A stretch of DNA of 64,000 bases, from positions 1,860,001 through 1,924,000 of the forward strand of contig NC_015673.1 in assembly GCF_000177535.2 (NCBI RefSeq), written 5' to 3'. A program made the translations under genes and the position numbers. The notes below the pieces were generated by a model, which did not search any database, was not told the origin of the DNA, and was given only the letters and a program-made list of their open reading frames with translations. Source of the stretch: Corynebacterium resistens DSM 45100 (GTDB taxonomy: Bacteria > Actinomycetota > Actinomycetes > Mycobacteriales > Mycobacteriaceae). This document shows, one piece after another, positions 44,888 to 55,782 of this stretch. Position 1 is the first letter of the stretch. The number at the start of each line of letters is the position of its first letter.

Positions 44888-45452
44888 TCCCCGCGCCGGA
44901 TTCCATGTCCACCGCATAGTCATCCCACGCCGGGCCGTTTTCCAAAACCTTTTCCATGATTAGGTTGTGGCGCCATTTGCCCTGCTTTGGTCCATAGGTC
45001 ATCTGCGCCATGGAGTGCAAAATGCCTACCTTCTGGAATCCACGTGATTCGTGGAGCTTCACGGAGGACTCGTTTTCCGGAAAGATACTGGAGTGCATTG
45101 CCCAGTATCCTTGCGATTCGGCGTCTCTAATGAGGTGATCTAGCAAGCCGCCCGCCACGCCGCGCCCCTTCGCATCAGCGGAGACATAGATCGAGTCCTC
45201 GATCACGCCACGAAAAACCTCGCGGTGACTTGCCGGGGTGGCAGTAATCCAACCGAGGACCTTATCGCCCTCCACCGCCACAAAGGCCAAGTCCATGATT
45301 CGGTGATGGGAAAAGCCTAGCCAGTCCGGCGCTTCGCTTTCGAAGGTTGCTTCGCCAGTATCCATGCCGGCTTGCAGAATTTCGCGAACTTGTGGGTAGT
45401 CGCGCTCCGTCATCGGCCGAATGTCAAAAGATCTATCCACAGCGGGTGCCAT
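44883..45452 (-). CDS. GNAT N-acetyltransferase, phosphinothricin-acetyltransferase-like
   Basis: 189 residues, ATG 45452. N-terminal RPMTERDYPQVREILQAGMD with GEATFESEAPDW, acetyl-CoA loop ADAKGRGVAGGLLDHLIRDA, and FPENESSVKLHESRGFQKVG. This subgroup (PAT/MddA-like) acetylates glutamate-like or methionine-derivative toxins; the exact substrate is not deducible. Convergent with the MFS gene and separate from it. Confidence 0.85.
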   Translation of the reverse strand: MAPAVDRSFDIRPMTERDYPQVREILQAGMDTGEATFESEAPDWLGFSHHRIMDLAFVAVEGDKVLGWITATPASHREVFRGVIEDSIYVSADAKGRGVAGGLLDHLIRDAESQGYWAMHSSIFPENESSVKLHESRGFQKVGILHSMAQMTYGPKQGKWRHNLIMEKVLENGPAWDDYAVDMESGAGK

Positions 45453-45570
45453 GCCAAAAATTGTGCCCTAAGTGTGGGCGGCACCGCCACTTGGCACGAA
45501 CAGGAGTACACCCGTTCGCTTTCTTATGTCGACGCCACCTCGGTACCTGCTGCACCAGAAAAGCGATAGG

Positions 45571-46944
45571 CTACCCGTTTTCCAACAGCCCGGTGACCAG
45601 TTCCGCTACTCGGGAACGTTCGGAGCGAGTGAGGGTGATGTGCGCAAACAGCGGGTTGCCCTTGAGCTTTTCGATGACAGCTTGAATGCCATCGTGGCGA
45701 CCGACACGAAGATTATCGCGTTGGGCGACATCGTGAGTCAGCACCACGCGAGAGTTCCGTCCCAATCGAGAGAGCACGGTCAGCAAAACGTTGCGCTCAA
45801 GGGACTGGGCTTCATCAACGATCACGAAGCTGTCGTTGAGACTGCGGCCGCGAATGTGTGTGAGTGGAAGAACTTCGAGCATGCCACGGGCATCAATTTC
45901 TTCAAGCACGTTTTCGCTGACCACACCCTCTAGCGTGTCGTACACCGCCTGCGCCCATGGGTTCATTTTGTCGGATTCGCTGCCCGGCAAGTATCCAAGA
46001 TCTTGCCCACCCACCGCATAGAGCGGACGAAAGACCACAATCTTTCGGTGCGTGCCGCGTTCCATGACGGCCTCCAGGCCCGCGCACAACGCGAGGGCGG
46101 ATTTACCTGTGCCCGCGGATCCTCCTAGAGAAACGATGCCGATTTCCTCATCAAGCAGGAGGTCGAGGGCGATACGCTGCTGAGCACTGCGCCCGCGAAT
46201 TCCGAATGCTTCCAGGTCTGCTGGAACCTGGCGTGCCCAGCCATCACCTGTAGTGCGTGCTAATGCAGATTGGCTGCCCGCGGTAAGTTGCAGGCCGCAG
46301 TGGATCGGAAGTTCATCAACTTCATCGCCATCGACGGTCAGTGCCCCGGTGAGCTCCGTCTCACCAGTTTCATAAACTTCATCGATGAGGTGGGAAGGGA
46401 CTTCGGCACGAGCCATACCTTTGTAGCCAGTGAGCACAACGTCTTGGGCATGGTATTCATCGGCGGCCAGCCCCACGGCGCCCGCCTTTACGCGAAGTGG
46501 CACATCCTTGGTGACCAAGGTGACGTCGTGCCCCTCAGCACGCAGGTTGAGGGCACACGCCAAGATGCGGTGATCGTTTTCTTCACCGCGTAAACCGCTG
46601 GGCAAAATGGATTGATCAATGTGATTGAGTTCCACATGAACGGTTCCACCTTCGTCGTTCACGGTGGTGGGCACATCCAACCGTCCAGTGGAATGCCGAA
46701 AATCCTCCAACAAACCCAGAGTCTGGCGCGCAAACCAACCCAGTTCTGGATGGTGACGTTTTCCCTCTAGCTCACTGATCACAACGACCGGCAAAATGAT
46801 GCGGTGCTCTGCGAACTTCAGAAGAGCCCATGGATCAGATAGCAGCACAGAGGTATCGAGGACATAGGTTTTCACCCCCTGCTCTGCTGCTTGCGATGCC
46901 GAAGCGACTGGTGTGCGGACGGTAGTGTTGGCTGGCAGTGTCAT
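45571..46944 (-). CDS. phoH2: PIN-PhoH fusion ATPase/ribonuclease (PhoH2)
   Basis: 457 residues from ATG 46944, preceded by GAGGAG at 12 bases. Residues 20-160 are a PIN nuclease domain ([43 protein letters not shown]). Residues 240-450 are the PhoH ATPase with Walker [19 protein letters not shown] and Walker [15 protein letters not shown]. Members unwind and cut RNA. The 5' leader is about 285 bases long and contains stem-loops. Confidence 0.93.
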   Translation of the reverse strand: MTLPANTTVRTPVASASQAAEQGVKTYVLDTSVLLSDPWALLKFAEHRIILPVVVISELEGKRHHPELGWFARQTLGLLEDFRHSTGRLDVPTTVNDEGGTVHVELNHIDQSILPSGLRGEENDHRILACALNLRAEGHDVTLVTKDVPLRVKAGAVGLAADEYHAQDVVLTGYKGMARAEVPSHLIDEVYETGETELTGALTVDGDEVDELPIHCGLQLTAGSQSALARTTGDGWARQVPADLEAFGIRGRSAQQRIALDLLLDEEIGIVSLGGSAGTGKSALALCAGLEAVMERGTHRKIVVFRPLYAVGGQDLGYLPGSESDKMNPWAQAVYDTLEGVVSENVLEEIDARGMLEVLPLTHIRGRSLNDSFVIVDEAQSLERNVLLTVLSRLGRNSRVVLTHDVAQRDNLRVGRHDGIQAVIEKLKGNPLFAHITLTRSERSRVAELVTGLLENG

Positions 46945-47119
46945 GGAGATAAAACTCCTCAAGGGGGTTCTAGTCGGGATGTTGGCCGTTTGAAATACGG
47001 ACCTAACCTGTCCACCACCCGAAGCTAGAAGGCGCCAGTGGAAATTACATGTGTGAAAGATGAATAACTAGTTAATTACGCTTTGACGCAGGAAACCCGA
47101 CCGAAAGGAGAACTGAGCC

Positions 47120-47180
47120 TCCCCACGGTCGGGGGAATCAAGTCTCAAGTTAGGGTGAGACTTCTCTACACCACGCGAGC
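47120..47180 (-). terminator. Two stem-loops between the LGFP lipoprotein and phoH2
   Basis: On the minus strand AGTCTCA/TGAGACT form one hairpin and CCCGACCG/CGGTCGGG a second, longer one whose distal arm is at 47096-47103 and is followed by TTTCC. They probably terminate the lipoprotein transcript. Confidence 0.5.
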
Positions 47181-47229
47181 TAGACCCCCTCAAGGCAACT
47201 GCCGGAAGAGGGCGTTCTCCCGCTAGGTT

Positions 47230-47850
47230 CTAGCGATCCATTGTAGAAGCGCCGTACTTTCCGGATTCATCCTTTGCCCACTTCAGAACACCCTTTTGGA
47301 AGGACTGGGTCCAACCGGAAGCAGCGTCACCCTTTTCCGGGGCGGTGGGCAGACCCAGCTTGTTCTCCAGTCCGCCCTCCTTCTCCCAAGTCTCACCGAT
47401 CTTGCCCTTCAGAGGCACTGCGCCGGTCTCCTTGGAGTACGTCATCCAACCCTTGTCGAATGTCGCCAGCACCCTGCCCTCCTTTTCGTCGACGTTCTTC
47501 AACATGCCGAATTCGCCAGCCTTTCCGCCAGCGTTATCCCAAGCAGTCTTGATCTCTGCGGGTAGATTCTTCTCGTCTGCACTCTTGCCGTCAGCCTCGT
47601 TTGCTTCGCTGCCTTCGCCTTGAGTTTCAGTTTCTTTTCCGTCTTTACCGTCCTTGCCGTTTTCAGACTTGGCGGACTCCACGGCAGAGCCAGCAGCGGA
47701 GGATGCGGATCCCGCAGCATCGCCAGCAGCGCTGGTTCCCTGGTTGGCATTGTCCTTTGCATCGTTTTGGGCATCATCGGAGCAAGCTGCTGCTCCCAAG
47801 AGCAGTGCGGATCCCGCAGCAATGGCAGCAAACTTACGACGTAGACTCAT
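47230..47850 (-). CDS. Secreted lipoprotein with LGFP-type repeats
   Basis: 206 residues from ATG 47850. Signal peptide MSLRRKFAAIAAGSALLLG with a lipobox-like LGAAAC (Cys26), then a long Ala/Ser/Asp/Lys low-complexity linker to residue 110. The C-terminal part has the LGFP pattern seen in mycolyltransferase-associated proteins (VLATFDKGWMTYSKETGAVP, IGETWEKEGGLENKLGLPTA, SGWTQSFQKGVLKW). Likely anchored in the cell envelope; exact role unknown. Confidence 0.85.
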   Translation of the reverse strand: MSLRRKFAAIAAGSALLLGAAACSDDAQNDAKDNANQGTSAAGDAAGSASSAAGSAVESAKSENGKDGKDGKETETQGEGSEANEADGKSADEKNLPAEIKTAWDNAGGKAGEFGMLKNVDEKEGRVLATFDKGWMTYSKETGAVPLKGKIGETWEKEGGLENKLGLPTAPEKGDAASGWTQSFQKGVLKWAKDESGKYGASTMDR

Positions 47851-48016
47851 GTCAAAACTCTTTTCTTCGTGACAGCTAGTTAAACAGTCACCAGTTCTAC
47901 CGAAACGCAACTGACGTGTGGGGGTAACGAGCAACATTGTTACGAACTCTTGATAAAAACTTCGTAGTCTTAACTAACGCGCCGCATCCCCATCAAGGCT
48001 CTGCGCCTTTCCGAAC

Positions 48017-48118
48017 ACGCCGTGGCCGCCATCGATGCACCACACCGTGGCCGCCATCAACGCACCAGGTCATGGCGCCATCACTGCACCACGCCACGTC
48101 CGCGGTCAACACACTGCG
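48017..48118. repeat. Imperfect 26-bp repeats in an intergenic region
   Basis: Three to four degenerate units around CCGTGGCCGCCATC and GCACCA, the first two near-identical at 48020 and 48046. The surrounding 47851-48135 has no credible gene. Confidence 0.45.
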
Positions 48119-48135
48119 ACAAAATCAAGTCAGCT

Positions 48136-48750
48136 TCACTTTCGCGCACTACTACCGGACTGACGCGTACTGCCCGCCTTTCGACCTTTGCAGATACCTA
48201 CAAAGTCCTGCACCTCATCCGTGTCCCGATCTTTCCGCCACACTAAAGCAACCCGCGATCCGCCCACACCGTGGGCGTCAAATAAATCCCGATGCACTAC
48301 CCCACTCTGATTGACTGCCCGCAAAAGTGGACGCGGAGCGATAACCACCCCCACATTGGCCGCCACCACCTGTAACCCTTCACGCACAGCACTCAAGTCC
48401 ACGTTCCCGGCTGCATCTGGTGCGGCATTGATGATCTCGTCCTCAATTTCCGCGAAAGTCGCGCTTTCCATCACTTTCAGCGGATGATCTTTTGGTGCAG
48501 CTACTCCCAGTTGTTCTTCGTACAGCCGTACTTCGTGGAGATCACTTTCTTTTCCACCGACGCCACCTAGGTCTCCCCCAGCCAATCGAACTATGGCAAC
48601 ATCGGCTGCCCCAGCTCGGATGTATTTGAGTGGATCATCCACTTGAGCCGATGCGACTTTCCAGTTCGGAATGCGTTCGTCGAAGCGTGTAAACCATTTG
48701 TCGGGCTGCACCCCTGGGCTATAGATGATGCGCAAAAATTGTTGAGGCAT
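48136..48750 (-). CDS. LysR-type effector-binding domain protein without HTH
   Basis: 204 residues from ATG 48750. It matches only the substrate-binding part of LysR regulators (FLRIIYSPGVQPDKWFTRFD, KYIRAGAADVAIVRLAGGD, LYEEQLGVAAPKDHPLKV, VIAPRPLLRAVNQSGVVHRD). The winged helix is missing and no upstream frame supplies it. It could be a periplasmic-binding-like sensor or a partner of another regulator. Divergent from the DUF5997 gene with 23 bases between the starts, so they share a promoter region. Confidence 0.8.
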   Translation of the reverse strand: MPQQFLRIIYSPGVQPDKWFTRFDERIPNWKVASAQVDDPLKYIRAGAADVAIVRLAGGDLGGVGGKESDLHEVRLYEEQLGVAAPKDHPLKVMESATFAEIEDEIINAAPDAAGNVDLSAVREGLQVVAANVGVVIAPRPLLRAVNQSGVVHRDLFDAHGVGGSRVALVWRKDRDTDEVQDFVGICKGRKAGSTRQSGSSARK

Positions 48751-48773
48751 GGACAACATCCTAAAGTGGTGAT

Positions 48774-49190
48774 GTGACTAACGCAGAAAGCGATAACACC
48801 GCTACCCCACTGACCGAGGGCGCAGCCGAGCAGGCGCGTTCGAAGAAGTCCGGCCCTCCAATGAAGCCCATGACCGCTGCCAAGAAATTGGGCATCTACC
48901 TACCTGCCGCTCCTCACGAGTTCCAAGAGACTCCCCTACCCCACGAGGATTTCATTGAGCTGCAGAAGAACCCACCCGAATGGCTTCAAACCTTGCGCCG
49001 TGAAGGCCCCCATCCGCGCCCTGAAGTAGCCCGCAAACTGGGCATTACTATCACCGCACTCAAGGCGAACGATATGGATAAGCCACTCACAACAGCGGAG
49101 ATTAAGAATCTACTGGAAGACCAGCCGGATTGGCTGAGGCAAGCGCGGCTCAGTTTGGCCCAGCAGCGAGAAGAGCACAGCGGCGAGTAG
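48774..49190 (+). CDS. DUF5997-family protein
   Basis: 138 residues, GTG start. Conserved segment: MKPMTAAKKLGIYLPAAPHE, FQETPLPHEDFIELQKNPPE, and RKLGITITALKANDMDKPLT. Found in Actinobacteria, often beside the LysR-like gene as here; function unknown. No signal peptide or membrane helix. A very strong terminator follows. Confidence 0.8.
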   Translation: MTNAESDNTATPLTEGAAEQARSKKSGPPMKPMTAAKKLGIYLPAAPHEFQETPLPHEDFIELQKNPPEWLQTLRREGPHPRPEVARKLGITITALKANDMDKPLTTAEIKNLLEDQPDWLRQARLSLAQQREEHSGE

Positions 49191-49209
49191 CCAGCTTCTT
49201 TTAACGAGA

Positions 49210-49257
49210 AAGGCCGGGCTGGAACAACAGGTTATGTTGTTCCAGCCCGACCTTTTT
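49210..49257 (+). terminator. Long terminator after DUF5997
   Basis: AGG.CGGGCTGGAACAACA pairs with TGTTGTTCCAGCCCG.CCT, followed by TTTTTG; nearly perfect stem of about 18 bp. Confidence 0.92.
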
Positions 49258-49860
49258 GTACGTGGGTTCAAAGGTGACGAGCCCCAGAACCGCAAGAGCC
49301 TCATGAGTTTGGTCATTCGCCAAGCCCTACCTGCGGCAGTTCCTGACGAAGTGATTAGACCATTCGCGGGTGACGAGGCCGCTAACAGTCCCTCACGGGC
49401 TATAAAAATCGCCCTATCCGACGATTCAGCTTGGAGCCGAAACTCATCTGGCCACTTGAGGAGGTACTTCTAGAGTGGCTCAAACGAGCCATGGATTCCC
49501 GCCACTACTGAGGAGAAGAAGCTCATCATGGCGCCAACCCATGGTCGTGGATAGGTATCCACAACTGCAGTGCGCCCCAGGTGACTAGCCTGTGACACGT
49601 TGTTCAGGTTAGCCAACCCTCACTAAGCGTGTCAATATTTTTGCAACACTTTTGTTTTTTAATTGCCAACCCACCCCCACTTACCCCCTATTTAAAACAT
49701 CGCTCATCTGACAATGCTTACCTAAGGCGTTACTATGTTTATAAGCAATCAGAGACGTGCGTCACATTCTTAACGACGCTCGCATCTGGAACACATCAAC
49801 GATTGTGTGCATGCGAAGGCTGCTTGCACACCTTTGACCACCACCTCTTGGGAGGAACGA
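49258..49860. other. Gene-poor stretch of 600 bp
   Basis: No frame on either strand looks coding. It contains a DtxR-box-like palindrome (49604-49622), an A+T-rich tract at 49625-49750 that likely holds the acyl-CoA dehydrogenase promoter, and on the minus strand TTGACA next to the palindrome. Confidence 0.6.
49604..49622. promoter_or_regulatory. DtxR-box-like palindrome
   Basis: TCAGGTTAGCCAACCCTCA matches the corynebacterial iron-regulator consensus (TTAGGTTAGCCTAACCTAA) at 15 of 19 positions by eye. Confidence 0.4.
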
Positions 49861-51033
49861 ATGAAGAACTACCTGCCACGCACAATCTTCGAAGAAGAGC
49901 ACAACATGTTCCGCGAGGCCTGCCGCGCATTCGTCGAGGCAGAGGTTCGCCCCAACGTTGAGCGTTGGCACGACCAGGGCTACTGCGATCGTGACCTGTA
50001 CAAGAAGGCCGGCCAGCAGGGACTGCTCGGCGTCATGGCGCCAGAAGAGTTCGGCGGCGGCGGAATGGGCAACGATTACCGCTTCAACGCGATCCTGTCC
50101 GAGGAACTCGCTAACGCAGACTCCGGTTCCGTCATCGTCGGTATCCAGACCATCAACGACCTGGTTATCCCCTACCTGACCCGTTTCGGTAACGATGACC
50201 AGAAGGAGCGCTTCCTCAAGCCACTGTGTGCCGGCGATAAGATCGCTGCACTGGCAATGACCGAGCCAGGTGCAGGCGCCGACCTTGCAGGTATCCGCTC
50301 CTTCGCACGTAAGGATGAAAACGGCGACTACATCCTCAACGGCTCCAAGACCTTCATCTCCAACGGTGTGCAGGCTGACTTCACCCTCGTTGTTGCAGTC
50401 ACCAACCCAGAAGCTGGTCGCGCCGGCGTTTCCATGCTGATCATCGAAGACGGCATGGAGGGCTACACCAAGACTGGCCCACTTAAGAAGGTCGGCCTGA
50501 AGTCCCAGGACACCGCCGAGCTCTCTTTCGAGGACGTTCGCATTCCAAAGGAGAACCTCCTGGGCGAAGAGGGCGCCGCATTCGGTTACCTCCGCACCAA
50601 CCTCGCACAGGAGCGCCTCTCCATCGCAGTTGGCTCCATCGCCACCTCCCGTCGCGCTTTCGACCTGGTTTACAAGCACTCCCAGGATCGCAAGACCTTC
50701 GGTAACCGTCTGATCGATCACCAGGCCTACCGTTGGGAGCTCGCCAAGATGGCTACCTCCATCCAGGCTGCACAGTCCTTCGTGGATGCCGCAATCATGG
50801 AAAAGGTTGAAGGCAACTTGGATGAGGTCACCGGCGCAATGGCCAAGTACCACACCACTGAACTGCAGATCGAGGTCGTAAACACCGCTCTGCAGCTCCA
50901 CGGTGGCTACGGCTTCATGATGGAATACCCAATCGCTACCCACTACTTGGATTCCCGCGTGCAGCCAATTTACGGTGGACCGAACGAGATCATGATCGAG
51001 ATCATCTCTCGTCGTTTGGCCAAGGAATCCTAA
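49861..51033 (+). CDS. Acyl-CoA dehydrogenase
   Basis: 390 residues, GGGAGGAA upstream of ATG. FAD-dependent first step of beta-oxidation. Signatures: LAMTEPGAGADLAGIRSFAR, ILNGSKTFISNGVQADFTLV, KKVGLKSQDTAELSFEDVRI, ALQLHGGYGFMMEYPIATHY and the late RVQPIYGGPNEIMIEIISR, where the catalytic Glu should lie near YGG. Substrate length not deducible. An enoyl-CoA hydratase lies 1.2 kb further on but in the opposite direction. Confidence 0.93.
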   Translation: MKNYLPRTIFEEEHNMFREACRAFVEAEVRPNVERWHDQGYCDRDLYKKAGQQGLLGVMAPEEFGGGGMGNDYRFNAILSEELANADSGSVIVGIQTINDLVIPYLTRFGNDDQKERFLKPLCAGDKIAALAMTEPGAGADLAGIRSFARKDENGDYILNGSKTFISNGVQADFTLVVAVTNPEAGRAGVSMLIIEDGMEGYTKTGPLKKVGLKSQDTAELSFEDVRIPKENLLGEEGAAFGYLRTNLAQERLSIAVGSIATSRRAFDLVYKHSQDRKTFGNRLIDHQAYRWELAKMATSIQAAQSFVDAAIMEKVEGNLDEVTGAMAKYHTTELQIEVVNTALQLHGGYGFMMEYPIATHYLDSRVQPIYGGPNEIMIEIISRRLAKES

Positions 51034-51073
51034 ATACTCTCCAGTCTGCTTGATACCCACACCAGCAGATGAC

Positions 51074-51115
51074 TAGGGGCCGGCTCGGAGGTTAATACCG
51101 CCAGCCGGCCCCTAA
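51074..51115 (+). terminator. Terminator after acyl-CoA dehydrogenase
   Basis: TAGGGGCCGGCT pairs with AGCCGGCCCCTA around a 17-base loop. No T-run directly after. Confidence 0.7.
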
Positions 51116-51128
51116 AGCTATTTAATAG

Positions 51129-52267
<1,139 letters not shown>

Positions 52268-52277
52268 CGGGCGCCCG

Positions 52278-53156
52278 TTAAATGCCGCGGAAGTTTGCGG
52301 GTCGCTTCTCCACGAACGCCGTGATCGCCTCGAGGTGATCAGCGGTTTCGGCTAGGCGCGCCTGCGCTGCAGCTTCCGCATCCGCTGCCTTTTCTACGTC
52401 GGCAGGTCGATTGACGAGTTGCTTCATTTCCTTGTAGGCGGCGGTAGGGCCCTTGGCGAATTTCGACGCCACGCTAACCACCACAGAGCGCAATTCTTCG
52501 GGTGCCACCACCCCGGTGACGAGGTCTAGTTGCTCTGCCCGGGTAGCGCTGATTTTTTCGTCAAGAAGCAGAATTTCTAAGGCTTTGGAACGGCCCAGGC
52601 GCTGTACAAGGGTTTCCGATAGGCCGGAATCAGCCGCGAGACCAACCCCAGTGAATGCTGCCTTAAACGACGCTGCCGTGGACATGTAGCGCAGGTCGCA
52701 GGCCATGGCAATTCCCCAACCCGCGCCCGCGGCCGGGCCGGAAATCTCAGCGATAACGGGTACCGGGATGGAAACGAGCGCAGCCATCATAGGGTTGTAT
52801 TCGTCGACAACTTTGCCCATGCCAGCGCCCTCCCGCATGTGTGTCAACTGTTCCTTGAGGTCTTGGCCGGAACAGAAGGCCTTGCCTTCGGCCCGCACAA
52901 TCACAGCCCGGACGGTAGGGGTTTGCCCGGCCTGCTGCGCTTGGCCACTCAGCGCATTCTGCGGGTCTGGTTTGCCTTGTTCGCTCTGCGCATTCTTCCC
53001 GGCGCGAGGGGCTGCACTATCTTCGGCGGCCGCGGTAAAGGCATCCCGCAGTGCGTGGCGCAACTCCTGATTCAGGCTATTGAAGGCATCCGGGCGATTG
53101 ATGGTGATGGTACGAACACCGTCGTGGGTGTCCACGTGCACGAGCTGAGAGTTCAT
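52278..53156 (-). CDS. Enoyl-CoA hydratase/isomerase
   Basis: 292 residues from ATG 53156. Crotonase fold: RTITINRPDAFNSLNQELRH, oxyanion-hole segment RAEGKAFCSGQDLKEQ, and VIAEISGPAAGAGWGIAMAC with GVGLAADSGLSETLVQRLG. Similar to PaaG-type proteins. An Ala/Gln/Gly-rich insertion of about 35 residues (45-80) splits the first beta-alpha unit from the rest. Confidence 0.88.
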   Translation of the reverse strand: MNSQLVHVDTHDGVRTITINRPDAFNSLNQELRHALRDAFTAAAEDSAAPRAGKNAQSEQGKPDPQNALSGQAQQAGQTPTVRAVIVRAEGKAFCSGQDLKEQLTHMREGAGMGKVVDEYNPMMAALVSIPVPVIAEISGPAAGAGWGIAMACDLRYMSTAASFKAAFTGVGLAADSGLSETLVQRLGRSKALEILLLDEKISATRAEQLDLVTGVVAPEELRSVVVSVASKFAKGPTAAYKEMKQLVNRPADVEKAADAEAAAQARLAETADHLEAITAFVEKRPANFRGI

Positions 53157-53308
53157 AAACTTCACGCTACCAGCCCATGAAAAGAGCCTGAGCACGACTG
53201 AATGAAAGGTATTCGGCGGCGCCCAGGCTAGCGGCGCGGAGCGCCCCTGCTTTGTTGGTCATGCAAGGACCGTCTCCGCGCTGCAGGGTTCAAACCTAGA
53301 ACCTAAAG

Positions 53309-54628
53309 CTAAACCAGCTTCCAGTCCTCCAGGCCCTCGTACAGCGGGAAGTCCGCAGCGATCTTATCCACGCGCTTGCGTAGAGCAGCCGTGTCAGCGT
53401 TCTTGCCGGCTGCTAATGCCTCACCGATGATGTCTGCAACCTCAGTGAACGCAGCGCTGTCCAGGCCACGGGATGCCAGAGCAGAGGTGCCGATGCGCAG
53501 ACCGGAAGTCACCATTGGCGGACGTGGGTCAAATGGAACGGCGTTGCGGTTGACGGTGATACCGACTTCGTGCAGCAGATCCTCGGCCTGCTGACCATCG
53601 AGCTCGGAGTTGCGCAGGTCCGCCAAGACCAAGTGGACATCGGTACCACCGGTGAGGACCTGTACGCCCGCATCCTTGGTATCCTGCGCAGTCAGGCGCT
53701 CAGCGAGGATCTTCGCACCTTCGAGGGTGCGGGCTTGGCGGTCCTTGAATTCCTCGGACTGCGCGACCTTCATTGCCACGGCCTTCGCTGCCACAGCGTG
53801 CATGAGAGGACCACCTTGCTGGCCTGGGAACACAGCGGAGTTCAGCTTCTTCGCCCATTCCTGCTTCGCGAGGATCATGCCGGAACGAGGACCACCCAAC
53901 GTCTTATGCACGGTGGTGGACACAACGTCTGCGTGAGGCACTGGGGATGGGTGCAGGTCAGCGGCGACCAAACCGGCAAAGTGTGCCATGTCCACCCACA
54001 GCTTTGCACCGACTTCATCGGCGATGGATTTGAAAGCCGCAAAGTCTTGGTGGCGTGGGTAAGCGGACCAACCAGCGATCAGAACCTGTGGCTTTTCAGC
54101 AATGGCCTGCTCGCGGATTTTGTCCATATCCAAGCGCATTGTCTCAGGATCAACTTCATAGGCAGCAACCTCATACAGCTTGCCAGAGAAATTGAGGTGC
54201 ATGCCGTGGGTCAGGTGGCCGCCGTGAGCCAGGGACAGCCCCATGATCTTGTCACCTGGGTTAGCTAGAGCCATCAGCACAGCCGCATTAGCCTGGGCAC
54301 CGGCGTGTGGCTGGACGTTTGCGAATTCCGCACCGAAGACTGCCTTGGCGCGGTCACGAGCTAGATCTTCTACCACGTCGACGTGCTCGCAACCACCGTA
54401 GTAGCGACGGCCCGGGTAACCCTCCGCGTACTTATTCGTCAACACAGAACCCTGGGCCTGCAGCACAGCGCGTGGCACGAAGTTCTCGCTGGCGATCATC
54501 TCCAAAGTCTCCCGCTGCCGCCCCAGCTCGCCGGCGAGGGCCTTAGCCACCTCAGGATCGAGCTCAGCCAGTGGAGTATTGTGCTGACGGGCATTCGCGC
54601 CCGCGGCGGAATTAGACGGAGAAGTCAT
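53309..54628 (-). CDS. glyA: Serine hydroxymethyltransferase
   Basis: 439 residues from ATG 54628, with AAAGG upstream; the open frame extends further but that part is not conserved. PLP enzyme converting serine to glycine and one-carbon units. Motifs: [58 protein letters not shown] and the PLP lysine in [16 protein letters not shown]. Divergent from coaA. Confidence 0.96.
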   Translation of the reverse strand: MTSPSNSAAGANARQHNTPLAELDPEVAKALAGELGRQRETLEMIASENFVPRAVLQAQGSVLTNKYAEGYPGRRYYGGCEHVDVVEDLARDRAKAVFGAEFANVQPHAGAQANAAVLMALANPGDKIMGLSLAHGGHLTHGMHLNFSGKLYEVAAYEVDPETMRLDMDKIREQAIAEKPQVLIAGWSAYPRHQDFAAFKSIADEVGAKLWVDMAHFAGLVAADLHPSPVPHADVVSTTVHKTLGGPRSGMILAKQEWAKKLNSAVFPGQQGGPLMHAVAAKAVAMKVAQSEEFKDRQARTLEGAKILAERLTAQDTKDAGVQVLTGGTDVHLVLADLRNSELDGQQAEDLLHEVGITVNRNAVPFDPRPPMVTSGLRIGTSALASRGLDSAAFTEVADIIGEALAAGKNADTAALRKRVDKIAADFPLYEGLEDWKLV

Positions 54629-54820
54629 CGGTCTCAAGAGCCTTTCGGTCGGTGCTTTATGCGACGAGACCAGTCTAACTGTTAGGTCAGCGCCCCGGTT
54701 GTTCGCACCCACATCGCTGCCCCTTCCCCAACCCTGTTTCGCGCCACTGCTGTGCACTCCCGTCTCGCCCGGCTTAACATTCATTTCAGAATTAGCCTTC
54801 GACCGTGCACAATGTGACTT

Positions 54821-55738
54821 ATGAGTTCCCCCAGCCCCTACATTGAGCTGGACCGCGAGCAGTGGAGAAAACTGCGCAAGTCCATGCCCCAAGTCCTCGC
54901 CGAGGACGAACTGGAGCAACTTCGTGGCATCGGTGATGAAATAGATCTTGAAGAAGTCTCCGAGGTCTATCTCCCCTTGTCCCGTCTGATTAACCTGCGT
55001 GTGCAAGCCCACCGCCGACTCAATCAGGTTACGGAAACCTTTTTGGGGGAGCCTGTTCCGCAAATCCCTTACATCATTGGTGTTTGCGGTTCTGTCGCCG
55101 TCGGCAAGTCCACCACCGCGCGTGTGCTTCAAGTGCTACTGCAGCGTTGGGAATCCTCCCCTCACGTGGATCTGGTGACCACTGACGGCTTCTTGCTCCC
55201 CACTGCGGAGTTGGAGCGCCGTCGGATTTTGCACCGCAAAGGCTTCCCGGAATCCTATGACCAAGCTGCGCTACTGAATTTTGTCACGCGAGTGAAATCG
55301 GGCACCCGCAACGTCAAAGCCCCAGTGTATTCTCACGAGGCCTACGACCGAATCCCCGGCGAATTCATCACGGTGGATGCCCCCGATATTCTCATCGTCG
55401 AGGGCCTGAACGTACTGCAGACTGGCCCCACCCTCATGGTCTCGGATCTTTTCGATTTCTCCGTCTACGTCGATGCTCGGCGCGAAGATGTGGAGGATTG
55501 GTACATTGATCGCTTCCTGCGACTAAAGAACACCGCTTTCAAGGATCCCCGCGCACATTTCCACCACTTCGCTGAGCTTACTGATGAGGAGGCCACTGTC
55601 ATCGCTCGCGAGATCTGGCAGACGGTCAACTTACCAAACCTCATGGAAAACGTTCTGCCCACTCGTGTACGAGCTTCCCTCGTACTACGCAAAGGCGCCG
55701 ATCACTCGGTGCAGAAGGTTCGTATGCGAAAGATTTAG
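54821..55738 (+). CDS. coaA: Pantothenate kinase, type I
   Basis: 305 residues. First step of coenzyme A synthesis. P-loop [20 protein letters not shown], then [46 protein letters not shown] and a conserved C-terminus ending in [22 protein letters not shown] 54821 has no strong RBS, so a leaderless message is possible. Convergent with uppS. Confidence 0.95.
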   Translation: MSSPSPYIELDREQWRKLRKSMPQVLAEDELEQLRGIGDEIDLEEVSEVYLPLSRLINLRVQAHRRLNQVTETFLGEPVPQIPYIIGVCGSVAVGKSTTARVLQVLLQRWESSPHVDLVTTDGFLLPTAELERRRILHRKGFPESYDQAALLNFVTRVKSGTRNVKAPVYSHEAYDRIPGEFITVDAPDILIVEGLNVLQTGPTLMVSDLFDFSVYVDARREDVEDWYIDRFLRLKNTAFKDPRAHFHHFAELTDEEATVIAREIWQTVNLPNLMENVLPTRVRASLVLRKGADHSVQKVRMRKI

Positions 55739-55782
55739 GCTCGCTTTTCCTTTTTAGTTCGACGCCACGTTGGCCCAACCGC

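Noticed and set aside
49234-49473. 79-codon + strand frame after the DUF5997 terminator
   Set aside because: It starts inside the terminator stem and has no RBS or recognisable sequence.
53309-55132. 607-residue version of GlyA with an N-terminal extension
   Set aside because: The added 168 codons run opposite coaA and show no conservation; ATG 54628 has an RBS and gives the normal length.
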